A stretch of 64,000 bases of DNA from Parvicella sp963922585 (lineage in GTDB: Bacteria; Bacteroidota; Bacteroidia; Flavobacteriales_D; Parvicellaceae). Location of the stretch: NCBI GenBank assembly GCA_963922585.1, contig CAWUIK010000003.1, forward strand, positions 1-64,000, in the 5' to 3' direction. Positions 8,294 through 16,528 of the stretch are shown here, piece by piece; position 1 is the stretch's first letter; the number at the start of each line of letters is the position of its first letter. Below the pieces are notes generated by a model. The model was not told the DNA's origin. It did not search any database and saw only the letters and a program-made list of their open reading frames with translations. The translations under genes and the position numbers were made by a program.

Positions 8294-9142
8294 ATGCACG
8301 AAAAAGTAAATCAATTAGAAAATTTTGCTCAACAAGTTAGAAGAGACATTGTTAGAATGGTTCACGCTGTTCAATCTGGACACCCTGGAGGATCATTAGG
8401 GTGTGCTGATTTCATCACAAGTTTGTATCAAGATATCATGAATCATAACCCAAATAATTTTACAATGGATGGGAAAAATGAAGATTTATTCTTTTTGTCA
8501 AACGGACATATTTCTCCTGTTTTTTATAGTGTTTTGGCACGTTCAGGTTATTTTCCAGTTGAAGAATTAAAAACATTTAGAAAAATAAACACAAGACTTC
8601 AAGGCCATCCAACAACTCACGAAGGTTTGCCTGGTGTTAGGATTGCATCTGGATCTCTAGGGCAAGGAATGTCTGTTGCAATTGGAGCAGCCTTAGCAAA
8701 AAAACTTAACCATGATAAATCTTTGGTTTATTGTCTTCATGGAGATGGAGAAATTCAAGAAGGTCAAATTTGGGAAGCTGCCATGTATGCTGCGGGAAAT
8801 AATGTGGATAATTTGATTGCCACTGTGGATTACAATCATAAACAGATTGATGGTGATATTGATGATGTTTTACCATTAGGAGATTTAAGAGCCAAGTTTG
8901 AAGCTTTTGGATGGTTTGTTTTGGAAATGAATGGCAACGATATCAAAGATATTTTACAAGTAATGGCCATTGCTAAAGCAAAAACGGGCCAAGGAATGCC
9001 AATTATGATAATCATGAAAACAGAAATGGGTCAAGGTGTTGACTTTATGATGGGAACACATAAGTGGCATGGCTCACCGCCAAATGATGATCAATTGGCA
9101 AGTGCTTTGAGTCAAATTCCAGAAACACTAGGAGATTACTAA
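8294..9142 (+). CDS. Transketolase, N-terminal subunit
   Basis: This 282-residue protein is the thiamine-diphosphate-binding half of transketolase, which moves two-carbon units between sugar phosphates in the pentose phosphate pathway. Visible motifs: SGHPGGSLG around H30, SNGH (70-72), the ThDP/Mg site HGDGEIQEG (G150-D151-G152) with N181 (DYNHKQIDG) completing the GDG-N motif. The C-terminal half is encoded separately at 10590. A split transketolase is common in Bacteroidota and other phyla. Here the halves are separated by a vWA gene on the same strand, 42 nt downstream of this stop. It is the first gene of the operon. Confidence 0.93.
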   Translation: MHEKVNQLENFAQQVRRDIVRMVHAVQSGHPGGSLGCADFITSLYQDIMNHNPNNFTMDGKNEDLFFLSNGHISPVFYSVLARSGYFPVEELKTFRKINTRLQGHPTTHEGLPGVRIASGSLGQGMSVAIGAALAKKLNHDKSLVYCLHGDGEIQEGQIWEAAMYAAGNNVDNLIATVDYNHKQIDGDIDDVLPLGDLRAKFEAFGWFVLEMNGNDIKDILQVMAIAKAKTGQGMPIMIIMKTEMGQGVDFMMGTHKWHGSPPNDDQLASALSQIPETLGDY

Positions 9143-9184
9143 ATTTTTGGAATTATTATTGGTATTACATCATTAAAAAAGAAT

Positions 9185-10558
9185 ATGAATAAATTATTCA
9201 GTATATTTTTGTTAGTTTTTATCGTATTTTCGAATACGATAAAAGCACAAGATGATGTAGAAAAAATTCGAATACTTTTTATATTCGATGCTTCCAATAG
9301 TATGAATGCTCAATGGCAAAAGCAATCTAGAATTAAAGTTGCTAAAGAACTACTCACACAAACTTTGGATGAATTTTATGAATTGCCTAACATAGAATTA
9401 GCGCTTAGAGTTTATGGTCATCAAACTAAAATCGTTCCTGGACAACAAGATTGTAGCGACACTAAATTGGAAGTCCCTTTTAATGACGTCAAAACTAATG
9501 TCATAAAAATCAAGGATAAAATAAGAGGGATTGATTGTCAAGGAACAACTCCAATTGCACTTTCACTTGAACAAGCAGGAAATATGGATTTTCCTGAATG
9601 TGATAATTGTAAAAACGTCATTATACTTATTACTGATGGAATAGAAGCTTGTGATGGAGATCCTTGTGCAGTTGCCAGAGCATTAAATAATAAGGGTATT
9701 GAATTAAAACCATTTATCATTGGAGTTGGATTAGACACAAGTTATTTAGGTCAATTTCAATGTGTTGGAGAATTTTTAAGTGCAGAAACTGAAGATTCCT
9801 TTAAATCTGTTTTGAGTTATGTGATAAGTCAAGCTGTGATCAATACCACAGTTCAAGTAAATCTTAAAGATATCAAAGGAAAAGTAACAGAAACAGATGT
9901 AACGATGTCTTTTTATCAAAAGAAACAGAATAAACATTCGGAAACTTATATGCATACTATGAATGTGAGAAGAGTTCCTGATACCATTTCATTAAACCCA
10001 ATTTTTAAATACAAACTGGTAGTACACACTACACCTGAGCAAGTTTTGGATGACATAAGTTTGATTCCAGGAACTCACAATATCATTGAAGTTGATGCGC
10101 CTCAAGGTTATTTAGATTTAAGAATAAATGGAGATCCCAATTCAAAAATAAATTGCATTGTTCGTAAAAGTAGTGAAATGAATACTCTTAATGTTCAAGA
10201 AATGAATTCGAATCATAAATATATTGTAGGTAAATATGATATTGAAATTCTTACATTACCAAGAATTTATATGAGTGATGTGAATATTAAACAAGGACTA
10301 AATTCCAACATTACCATACAAAAAAACGGCTATGTTACAGTGCAAAAAAGGAATGGGCCTTGTCAATTATTTGTCTTAAAGGAGGGGCAAGAAATTTGGG
10401 TTTGTAATATTGAAGATAGTTTCCAATCCAAAACCATAGCTTTACAACCTGGAAAATACAAAATAGTTTACAGAAAAGAGAGTTCAATTTCTACCGCTCA
10501 AACAATACAAAAAGAATTTACAATTAGTCCTGGCTATGAAGAGCTAGTCAATTTTTAA
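9185..10558 (+). CDS. Secreted vWA-domain protein between the two transketolase halves
   Basis: The 457-residue product has a signal peptide (residues 1-21) and a von Willebrand factor A domain (about 28-215). The metal-ion-dependent adhesion site is complete: D35-x-S37-x-S39, a Thr at 121/122 (GTTP) and D151 (LITDG), so it should bind Mg2+ and a ligand. Cysteines at about 90, 118, 139, 142, 155 and 161 suggest disulfides in a periplasmic or outer location. Residues about 215-457 are beta-rich repeats without a recognised name. Nothing links it chemically to transketolase, although it is co-oriented between the two subunit genes. It may be a surface or envelope protein using the same transcript. 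Confidence 0.82.
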   Translation: MNKLFSIFLLVFIVFSNTIKAQDDVEKIRILFIFDASNSMNAQWQKQSRIKVAKELLTQTLDEFYELPNIELALRVYGHQTKIVPGQQDCSDTKLEVPFNDVKTNVIKIKDKIRGIDCQGTTPIALSLEQAGNMDFPECDNCKNVIILITDGIEACDGDPCAVARALNNKGIELKPFIIGVGLDTSYLGQFQCVGEFLSAETEDSFKSVLSYVISQAVINTTVQVNLKDIKGKVTETDVTMSFYQKKQNKHSETYMHTMNVRRVPDTISLNPIFKYKLVVHTTPEQVLDDISLIPGTHNIIEVDAPQGYLDLRINGDPNSKINCIVRKSSEMNTLNVQEMNSNHKYIVGKYDIEILTLPRIYMSDVNIKQGLNSNITIQKNGYVTVQKRNGPCQLFVLKEGQEIWVCNIEDSFQSKTIALQPGKYKIVYRKESSISTAQTIQKEFTISPGYEELVNF

Positions 10559-10589
10559 AAACACATTTGAAATAAAAAAAAATAAAAAA

Positions 10590-11543
10590 ATGAAAGAATA
10601 TCCTGTACTTGGAAAGAAAGATACCAGATCTGGTTTCGGAGATGGTCTCACAGAATTGGGTAAAACCAACGAAAAAGTGGTGGCGCTTTGTGCGGATTTG
10701 ATAGGGTCTCTTAAAATGGGAGAATTCCAAAAAAATCATCCAGATAGATTTTTTCAAGTTGGAATTGCTGAAGCTAATATGATGGGAATTGCTGCTGGAC
10801 TAACTATTGGAGGATACATTCCATTTACAGGAACTTTTGCTAATTTTTCTACTAGTAGAGTGTATGATCAAATTAGACAATCTATAGCATATTCTGGAAA
10901 AAACGTTAAGATTTGTGCTTCTCATGCAGGATTAACCTTAGGTGAAGATGGTGCAACTCACCAAGTATTGGAAGACATCGGAATGATGAAAATGTTGCCT
11001 CACATGACGGTAATTAATCCTTGTGATTATAACCAAACAAAAGCAGCAACTTTGGCTATTGCAAAACACGAGGGTCCAGTATATTTAAGATTTGGTAGAC
11101 CAAGTGTTCCGATTTTTATTCCTGAGGATATGCCTTTTGAAATAGGAAAAGCAATTGTTTTATCAGAAGGAACAGACGTTTCTATTTTTGCTACTGGTCA
11201 TATGGTTTGGAAAGCACTAGAAGCAGCAAAGGTTTTGGCGGAAAAAGGAATCAGTGCTGAAGTAATAAATATTCATACGATTAAACCTTTGGATGAAAAA
11301 GCAGTCTTAGATTCTGTAAGCAAAACAAAATGTGTTGTAACTGCAGAAGAACATCAAATGGCAGGTGGACTAGGAGAATCAATAGCTCAACTATTATCAA
11401 AATCACTACCTTCTCCAATGGAGTATGTAGCGGTGAATGATACTTTTGGAGAAAGTGGAACTCCTGACCAATTGATGGAAAAATATGGATTAACTTCCGA
11501 AAATATTTTCATTGCAGCACAAAATGTTTTGAAAAGGAAATAA
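10590..11543 (+). CDS. Transketolase, C-terminal subunit
   Basis: This 317-residue protein supplies the pyrimidine-binding and C-terminal domains of transketolase and pairs with the N-terminal subunit at 8294. The catalytic Glu is E61 in VGIAEANMMGIAAGL; the SHAGLTLGEDGATHQ segment follows. The C-terminal domain (about 190-317) has the usual KPLDEKAV pattern. Length is normal for the split form. It follows the vWA gene by 31 nt and is followed by the sigma factor gene 17 nt later, so all six genes from 8294 to 13091 can lie on one transcript. Confidence 0.93.
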   Translation: MKEYPVLGKKDTRSGFGDGLTELGKTNEKVVALCADLIGSLKMGEFQKNHPDRFFQVGIAEANMMGIAAGLTIGGYIPFTGTFANFSTSRVYDQIRQSIAYSGKNVKICASHAGLTLGEDGATHQVLEDIGMMKMLPHMTVINPCDYNQTKAATLAIAKHEGPVYLRFGRPSVPIFIPEDMPFEIGKAIVLSEGTDVSIFATGHMVWKALEAAKVLAEKGISAEVINIHTIKPLDEKAVLDSVSKTKCVVTAEEHQMAGGLGESIAQLLSKSLPSPMEYVAVNDTFGESGTPDQLMEKYGLTSENIFIAAQNVLKRK

Positions 11544-11560
11544 CACTTTTTCAAACTTTA

Positions 11561-12103
11561 ATGCAGATAAATAACGATTTAAAAATAATTTCGCTTTATA
11601 AAGTAGGAAAACATCAAGAGGCTTTGAAACTTTTGATGTCTTCTTATCAAAATCGTTTATATTGGCACATTAGAAGAATTGTGCTTTCTCATAATGATAC
11701 TGATGACATTCTTCAGAATACAATTATTAAAGTCTGGAAAGGTTTAGAAAATTTCAAAGGCGATAGTCAACTTTATACTTGGCTTTTTAGGATAGCTTCT
11801 AATGAAGTATTTACCTTCATTGAAAAAAACAAAAAGTTCAAAAACAATATAGATGTTGATCAAATCTATGACATTAGTTCAGATTCTAGTTCTGAAGATA
11901 TGGATGGAAAAACCATTCAATTAAAATTAGAACAAGCAATAGCAACACTTCCCGAAAAACAAAGAATGGTATTTCATCTAAAATATTATGATGAAATGAA
12001 GTATTCAGAAATATCAGAGGTTTTAGGGACTTCAGAAGGTGCTTTGAAAGCTAATTATCACCTTGCTGTAAAAAAAATTGAAGATTTTTTAAAAAGCAAT
12101 TAA
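11561..12103 (+). CDS. ECF-type RNA polymerase sigma factor
   Basis: The 180-residue protein has the two ECF sigma regions: region 2 at about 24-90 (DTDDILQNTIIKVW and YTWLFRIASNEVF) and region 4 at about 125-175 (LPEKQRMVFHLKYYDEMKYS, then a helix-turn-helix with GTSEGALKANYHLA). It directs RNA polymerase to a specific promoter set. The next gene encodes a membrane protein that could restrain it, and the gene after that a Spy-like periplasmic protein, an arrangement common to envelope-stress systems in Bacteroidota. The position directly after transketolase suggests shared transcription rather than shared biochemistry. Confidence 0.9.
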   Translation: MQINNDLKIISLYKVGKHQEALKLLMSSYQNRLYWHIRRIVLSHNDTDDILQNTIIKVWKGLENFKGDSQLYTWLFRIASNEVFTFIEKNKKFKNNIDVDQIYDISSDSSSEDMDGKTIQLKLEQAIATLPEKQRMVFHLKYYDEMKYSEISEVLGTSEGALKANYHLAVKKIEDFLKSN

Positions 12104-12135
12104 ACCTTTTCAAAACTATATAGTCAAAGAAATAG

Positions 12136-12600
12136 ATGCCTAACAATAATGAACATATCGAGCAAGAGGAAAAAGGAATGTTGAATAAAATTCCCAAACA
12201 AAATAATTTTAAGATACCTTCTAATTACTTTGAAAATTTATCCGAAAAGATTGAATATGAGTTACATCTGAATCAAAATACAAAAACAAATAAAACCAAG
12301 AAAAAGGCAATCTTTACAATGGTTGTAAATTTATCTATTGCTGCAGCAGTTGTTTTGGGGGTGTTTATTTTCAAACCATCCGCTTCTAAAAACGATGATG
12401 TAAAAACAAGTGTAATTGTAAACGTGTCAGAATTTCAAGACAGTTTTATCTCCATGGATGATCTTGATATTGCTTTATTTGAATTTGATGAAAATTTAGA
12501 AGCAGAAGTAGCAACTTTACTTTACGAATATGAATTTGAAGAAATAGATACTTATAGCGATGACATATGCATTGAATTTGATGATGATTTTGAATTATAA
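12136..12600 (+). CDS. Membrane protein, candidate anti-sigma factor
   Basis: A 154-residue protein with one membrane segment at about residues 55-77 (MVVNLSIAAAVVLGVFIF). The N-terminal cytoplasmic part contains the FKIPSNYFENLSEKIE motif seen in small membrane proteins encoded next to Bacteroidota ECF sigma factors. The C-terminal part is highly acidic (EFDENLEAEVATLLYEYEFE). It has no zinc-binding HxxxCxxC of ZAS anti-sigma factors. Position 32 nt after the sigma gene and topology make it the likely regulator of that sigma factor; direct binding is inferred. Confidence 0.65.
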   Translation: MPNNNEHIEQEEKGMLNKIPKQNNFKIPSNYFENLSEKIEYELHLNQNTKTNKTKKKAIFTMVVNLSIAAAVVLGVFIFKPSASKNDDVKTSVIVNVSEFQDSFISMDDLDIALFEFDENLEAEVATLLYEYEFEEIDTYSDDICIEFDDDFEL

Positions 12601-12620
12601 ACAATTAAAAAATAAATAAA

Positions 12621-13091
12621 ATGAAAAAAGTAAGTTTATTATTGGCAATGATTCTATTGGTAGGAATAGGAAGCGCCACAGCACAAAAAGAAGGAGAAAC
12701 TAAGAAAGCAGAAATGGAAGCAAAAAAGATTGCTTTTCTTACCGAAAAACTAGCGTTAACAACTGAAGAATCAGAAAAATTCTGGCCTATTTTCAATGAA
12801 AAAGAAGCGAAAATAAAAGAATTGAGAAAAGAATTCAAAGGTCATAAACCTGAAAAAGGTGAAAAAATCGAAGAAATGTCAGATGCTGAAGTAAAAGACC
12901 TTATCGAAAAAGGCTTTGAAGTAAAAGAAAAACATATTTCAATAGATAGAGCCTATAACCAAAAGTTTATTGATGTGATTGGTGTAAAAAGAACAGCAAA
13001 ATTATATCACATCGAAAGTGAGTTTAAAAAACAAATGCACGATAAAGAAGATCATCCCAACGGAAAACAACCAATGAAAGGAGGAAAATAA
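12621..13091 (+). CDS. Spy/CpxP-like periplasmic protein
   Basis: The 156-residue product has a signal peptide (MKKVSLLLAMILLVGIGSATAQ) and a highly charged, helical mature part (KIAFLTEKLALTTEESEKFW, then PIFNEKEAKIKELRKEF), the pattern of Spy/CpxP-type periplasmic chaperones and of proteins often called sensors of ECF-type sigma factor in this phylum. It closes the operon with the sigma factor and its membrane partner and is followed by a strong terminator. The likely role is sensing or buffering misfolded envelope protein; partner binding is not shown. Confidence 0.75.
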   Translation: MKKVSLLLAMILLVGIGSATAQKEGETKKAEMEAKKIAFLTEKLALTTEESEKFWPIFNEKEAKIKELRKEFKGHKPEKGEKIEEMSDAEVKDLIEKGFEVKEKHISIDRAYNQKFIDVIGVKRTAKLYHIESEFKKQMHDKEDHPNGKQPMKGGK

Positions 13092-13121
13092 TTGTAGTTT
13101 ATTTTTTTGAGTACTTATAAG

Positions 13122-13152
13122 AAGAGCGGTAGTTTTATCGCTCTTTTTTTTT
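13122..13152 (+). terminator. Rho-independent terminator of the transketolase-sigma operon
   Basis: Stem AAGAGCG/CGCTCTT (13122-13128 with 13139-13145), 10-nt loop, run of nine T. It lies 30 nt past the stop at 13091. Confidence 0.88.
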
Positions 13153-13160
13153 ACTTATGA

Positions 13161-13508
13161 TTAATCTCGTTGCACCCTAAATCCTTTAGAATGAAAAGTA
13201 GGTTCACAATCTTTTTTCGAGTCAATTTGTATTAACAATTCTTCTTCTGGTTTAAAATCTAACTCCTCAGGATTGATTTCAATACCTCCAATTTTATAGT
13301 TGGTTTTGATTTTTTTGCCGTTAATCACGATTTTTTTGACACAAAAACTCTTTTTACCTACAACGTTTGGATTGTTTATTTGTATCATATTTCCATCCCA
13401 AACACCAACGAAATAGGTGGTTTTCGTTTTTTGAGCATAACCAAAATTGATAAGTAATCCAAAAACGATTGTGAATATGTATTGTTTGGGAGTTAAAAGT
13501 TGTCTCAT
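13161..13508 (-). CDS. Small secreted hypothetical protein
   Basis: A 115-residue protein with a signal peptide (residues 1-25, ending GYAQ). The mature part is basic, beta-rich, and has two Cys residues that could pair. I recognise no family. It is a single gene with its own -7 box at 13531-13538, convergent with the terminator at 13122-13152. Function unknown. Confidence 0.6.
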   Translation of the reverse strand: MRQLLTPKQYIFTIVFGLLINFGYAQKTKTTYFVGVWDGNMIQINNPNVVGKKSFCVKKIVINGKKIKTNYKIGGIEINPEELDFKPEEELLIQIDSKKDCEPTFHSKGFRVQRD

Positions 13509-13530
13509 TTTTTTCTGAATTTTACAATGC

Positions 13531-13538
13531 CAAAGATA
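13531..13538 (-). promoter_or_regulatory. Candidate -7 box for the gene at 13508
   Basis: TATCTTTG on the minus strand, 22 nt upstream of the ATG at 13508; it lies in the divergent gap ahead of the Lon-like gene. Confidence 0.45.
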
Positions 13539-13556
13539 TTATTTTTTATAAAACAA

Positions 13557-14162
13557 ATGCAAATGCGAAACCAAAATGAAGATATAGGATTGTTTCCACT
13601 AAGGTTGTTTATGCTGCCAGGTGATCAAACAACCCTTCATATTTTTGAACCTCGATATTTGCAATTGATAATGGATTGTATCAATTCTCAAAAAGATTTT
13701 GGAATACCTTACCAAACCAAAACTTCTCTAAGTGAGTATGGTTCTATGGTAAATGTGGTGCAAATTTTAAAGAAATATGATAATGGAGAACTAGATGTTT
13801 TGGTGGAATGTACTTCAAATTTTAAAATTTTGCATTTCGAAGGACAAGCGGAAAACAAATTATATCCCGCAGGTTCTGTTTCAATTTTGGATGAACTTAA
13901 CATTGAACCTTCTGGTATTTTGATGAATCAAGTAAAAGATTATTTAGAAATTTTACTCGATAGAAATGTTACTGATGAATTAAATGATTATTTCTCTTTC
14001 AAACAAATAGTAAAATCTTTAAATTTAAATGATGAAGAAAAGTTTAAATTTTTGGGTTATTCCGAAGAAAAAAGAAATCAATTTCTATGTAATAAAGCCA
14101 AATTCTTGAGTATTTTAATACAACAAGAAAAAATGGTAGTAGATCAGTTTTATTTAAACTAA
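13557..14162 (+). CDS. LON substrate-binding (N-terminal) domain protein
   Basis: A cytoplasmic protein that matches the N-terminal substrate-binding domain of Lon protease without ATPase or peptidase domains. Signature: IGLFPLRLFMLPGDQTTLHI followed by FEPRYLQLI. I start it at the ATG at 13557 (201 residues); an ATG at 13563 is equally good. A frame open from 13500 would place a hydrophobic stretch ahead of the domain and overlap the -7 box of the divergent gene. Stand-alone LON-domain proteins are widespread; their substrate role is poorly defined. Confidence 0.82.
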   Translation: MQMRNQNEDIGLFPLRLFMLPGDQTTLHIFEPRYLQLIMDCINSQKDFGIPYQTKTSLSEYGSMVNVVQILKKYDNGELDVLVECTSNFKILHFEGQAENKLYPAGSVSILDELNIEPSGILMNQVKDYLEILLDRNVTDELNDYFSFKQIVKSLNLNDEEKFKFLGYSEEKRNQFLCNKAKFLSILIQQEKMVVDQFYLN

Positions 14163-14213
14163 AACGACTCATTAAATTTATTTTACAATTTAAATAAATT
14201 ACCTTGGAATTAG

Positions 14214-14221
14214 TATTTTTG
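14214..14221 (+). promoter_or_regulatory. Perfect -7 box only 7 nt before a start codon
   Basis: TATTTTTG at 14214-14221 with ATG at 14229. Transcription would begin at or beside the A of the ATG, predicting a leaderless mRNA for the barrel gene. Confidence 0.5.
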
Positions 14222-14228
14222 CACTGAA

Positions 14229-14831
14229 ATGCAAAAACTCGTTCGAAATATTTCTATCTTTTTAATTGGATTTTTTTCAATTGCTTCCAACTTTTTTGGT
14301 CAAGAAATGGGGTTAAAATCTGGATTTGTTTTTTCATCTTTAAAGAATGTTTCTGGTGTTAATCTTAGGCCTGGATTTCAAATTGGGGGCTATAAAACTT
14401 TTGGCTCAACTGAAAGGTTGTTCTTTAGCAGCGAAGTTTTATTGACTCAAAAAGGCTCTTGGAGTTGGGACCAGTCGAATCTTAATAGTATAAGTCTAGC
14501 CTATTTTGACTTGGCTTTTTACTTTTGTGTAGATGTAACAGAAAAATTTAATTTAAATTTTGGTATTCAACCTTCTATATTATTAGTAGGTAGGCATCGT
14601 TTTATTGAAAACGAAATAAAACAGGCAAAATTTGTTGGAAATGATGTTTCAAGATTCGACTATTCCACTTTGTTGGGTGTAGAATACAAGTTATCGGAAA
14701 ATATATTTTTAGGTTTAAGATACAATCACAGTTTTGTTCCACTTCAAGGATATGGTGGTAATATCTCAGTTTCAGGAACAATACCTATTTCAAGAATATT
14801 TCAAATGTATGCAGGTTTAAAATTGAAATAA
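14229..14831 (+). CDS. Outer-membrane beta-barrel protein (PorT/OMP_b-brl-like)
   Basis: The 200-residue product has a signal peptide (residues 1-24, FFGQ) and then an eight-strand-like pattern, starting GLKSGFVFSSLKNVSGVNLR and ending in YAGLKLK, typical of the small outer-membrane barrel family common in Bacteroidota. PorT of the T9SS belongs to this fold, but I see no specific PorT feature. The start codon is forced because the signal peptide begins immediately. The stop is 4 nt from the convergent MORN gene. Confidence 0.72.
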   Translation: MQKLVRNISIFLIGFFSIASNFFGQEMGLKSGFVFSSLKNVSGVNLRPGFQIGGYKTFGSTERLFFSSEVLLTQKGSWSWDQSNLNSISLAYFDLAFYFCVDVTEKFNLNFGIQPSILLVGRHRFIENEIKQAKFVGNDVSRFDYSTLLGVEYKLSENIFLGLRYNHSFVPLQGYGGNISVSGTIPISRIFQMYAGLKLK

Positions 14832-14835
14832 TTTT

Positions 14836-15714
14836 TTATTTCACAAATTCATCATTTGACCAAATTCCATCAAAAATAATCTTATTATCTTTATCATATA
14901 AAGTTCCTTTACCACTTCTTTTGTCGTTCAACCATTCACCCTCATATTTTTCGCCATTAGCCCAATGATATGAGCCTTTTCCAGTTCTTTTGTCTTGTGA
15001 AAAATCTCCTTCGTACCAATCACCATTACTCCATTTATAATAGCCTTTACTATCTTGTTTTAGATTGTCTTTCCATTCTCCCAAGTAAATACTACCAGAA
15101 ACATAATGCCCCATTCCTTTACCGTTTGCTTTATTGTTATTAATCTCTCCAAAATACAATATTTTTGTCCCATTAAGACTTTGGAAATTCAACTTGGAGA
15201 TTTTTGAACCTTTTTCCTTATTTTTTTCAGCAAACAACTCTTTCTCTAGGTCAACTATTATTTCTTTATAAATGTTTTCAATTGAATCGAATTTTACATT
15301 AAAAGTACTGTCATTGCATTTTAATTGAAAATCAAATAAATCTTGGAGTTCTTGAATTTTAGATTTATCTTCTACAGTTATAAAAATAGTAGAGTCATTA
15401 TTATCTGTTTTAGTTAAAGGCATCAAATCAAGTCTTGATTTATAGAGATTTCCTGTGTCATTATCTTCATTTTCTGAAATTTTAGAATAAATTGCTAAAG
15501 CTTCTTCATATTGAGCATTAATAAAATAGTCATCCGCTAAAGATTTTTTAGTGAAGTAGTCTATTTGAAGTAATATTGAGTCCTTGGCATTTTTTTCAAT
15601 CTTTAAATCACTCTCTAGTTGATTACTTTTAACCATGAGTGAAATAGACGATGTCGTCATAATGAGCATTACAACAACAGTAACAATAAATAGTATTTTA
15701 AGATTTTTGCTCAT
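14836..15714 (-). CDS. MORN-repeat protein with N-terminal membrane anchor
   Basis: The 292-residue protein has an N-terminal membrane segment (about 7-29), a probable coiled-coil/TPR-like region (30-185; for example SLADDYFINAQYEEALAIYS) and four to five MORN repeats (about 187-292) of the form G-x-Y-x-G-x-W-x-x-G-K-x-x-G-x-G. MORN repeats bind membranes or proteins. It is the last gene of a three-gene operon (18513 to 14836), 7 nt after the DUF2490 gene, whose first gene also has MORN-like repeats. No enzymatic motif is visible. Confidence 0.8.
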   Translation of the reverse strand: MSKNLKILFIVTVVVMLIMTTSSISLMVKSNQLESDLKIEKNAKDSILLQIDYFTKKSLADDYFINAQYEEALAIYSKISENEDNDTGNLYKSRLDLMPLTKTDNNDSTIFITVEDKSKIQELQDLFDFQLKCNDSTFNVKFDSIENIYKEIIVDLEKELFAEKNKEKGSKISKLNFQSLNGTKILYFGEINNNKANGKGMGHYVSGSIYLGEWKDNLKQDSKGYYKWSNGDWYEGDFSQDKRTGKGSYHWANGEKYEGEWLNDKRSGKGTLYDKDNKIIFDGIWSNDEFVK

Positions 15715-15721
15715 CTATTGA

Positions 15722-16528
15722 TTAGTCTAAAACATTTACTTTGGGAATTTTTTTGGTTTCTTTTCTAAAATCTAAAGATATATAACATTTAAAATGATAA
15801 ATAAACCTTTGTCTATAAACAATGCTATTAGTAAAAGATTGACCAATAGCATACATTAAACCAGTTGAATAAGTAACTTTAGAATTGTAAATATAAGAAA
15901 GCAAAGGACTCATTCTGACTTCCTCTATGTGACTACCCATCACTTTTTTTCCACTTTGTAAAATAATTTCTACTTCAGGGTTTAAGTAAATTGTTCCAGG
16001 ACCAAGTTTTTTCTTATTCAAAGGAATTTTCATGTAAAATTTATAACGCCATCTATTTCTAAAAATCCATTCGTTATTGTCTAAAAGATTACTTCTACTC
16101 CATCTATGTTCTATTCTAACTCTGTGATATATTCTAATATTAGCAAGTGGACTTGCGAATAAATATTCGTGCCAAATTCTAGGTTCGTATATTACATGTT
16201 CGTATTCTGGATTTCCTGGATCTGGAGTAAAATCCAATCTCAAAACACCTCCTAAAGACATGTTGAAAGAAGGTGAAAAAAAGTAATTAACTGCATGTCT
16301 ATTATAAATCTGCCCCATTTTCCCTAAAAAAGGCACATCATTATAATTTACTCTTCGATAATGAAACTCAGCCATCCAGTATAATTTGTCTGTAATTCTG
16401 AACTGATTGTATGATCCTATCCATAAATTTGTTCCAGGAGTTCTAAATTCTTTACCTACTATTGCGTCTTGAGCATGAGGAATTAAATAGAAAAAAACAG
16501 ATAATATGCTAATCAATAATCTTTTCAT
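15722..16528 (-). CDS. DUF2490-type outer-membrane protein
   Basis: The 268-residue product has a signal peptide (MKRLLISILSVFFYLIPHAQ) and the layout of DUF2490 proteins: an N-terminal LWIGSYNQFRITDKLYWMAE segment, then W-E-[HR]-RxRxEHRW (HRVRIEHRWSR) and a C-terminal tail of strands. DUF2490 is predicted to be a beta-barrel of unknown role. The start overlaps the upstream stop by one base (TAATG at 16526-16530), so translation is coupled to the MORN-like protein before it. Confidence 0.78.
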   Translation of the reverse strand: MKRLLISILSVFFYLIPHAQDAIVGKEFRTPGTNLWIGSYNQFRITDKLYWMAEFHYRRVNYNDVPFLGKMGQIYNRHAVNYFFSPSFNMSLGGVLRLDFTPDPGNPEYEHVIYEPRIWHEYLFASPLANIRIYHRVRIEHRWSRSNLLDNNEWIFRNRWRYKFYMKIPLNKKKLGPGTIYLNPEVEIILQSGKKVMGSHIEEVRMSPLLSYIYNSKVTYSTGLMYAIGQSFTNSIVYRQRFIYHFKCYISLDFRKETKKIPKVNVLD

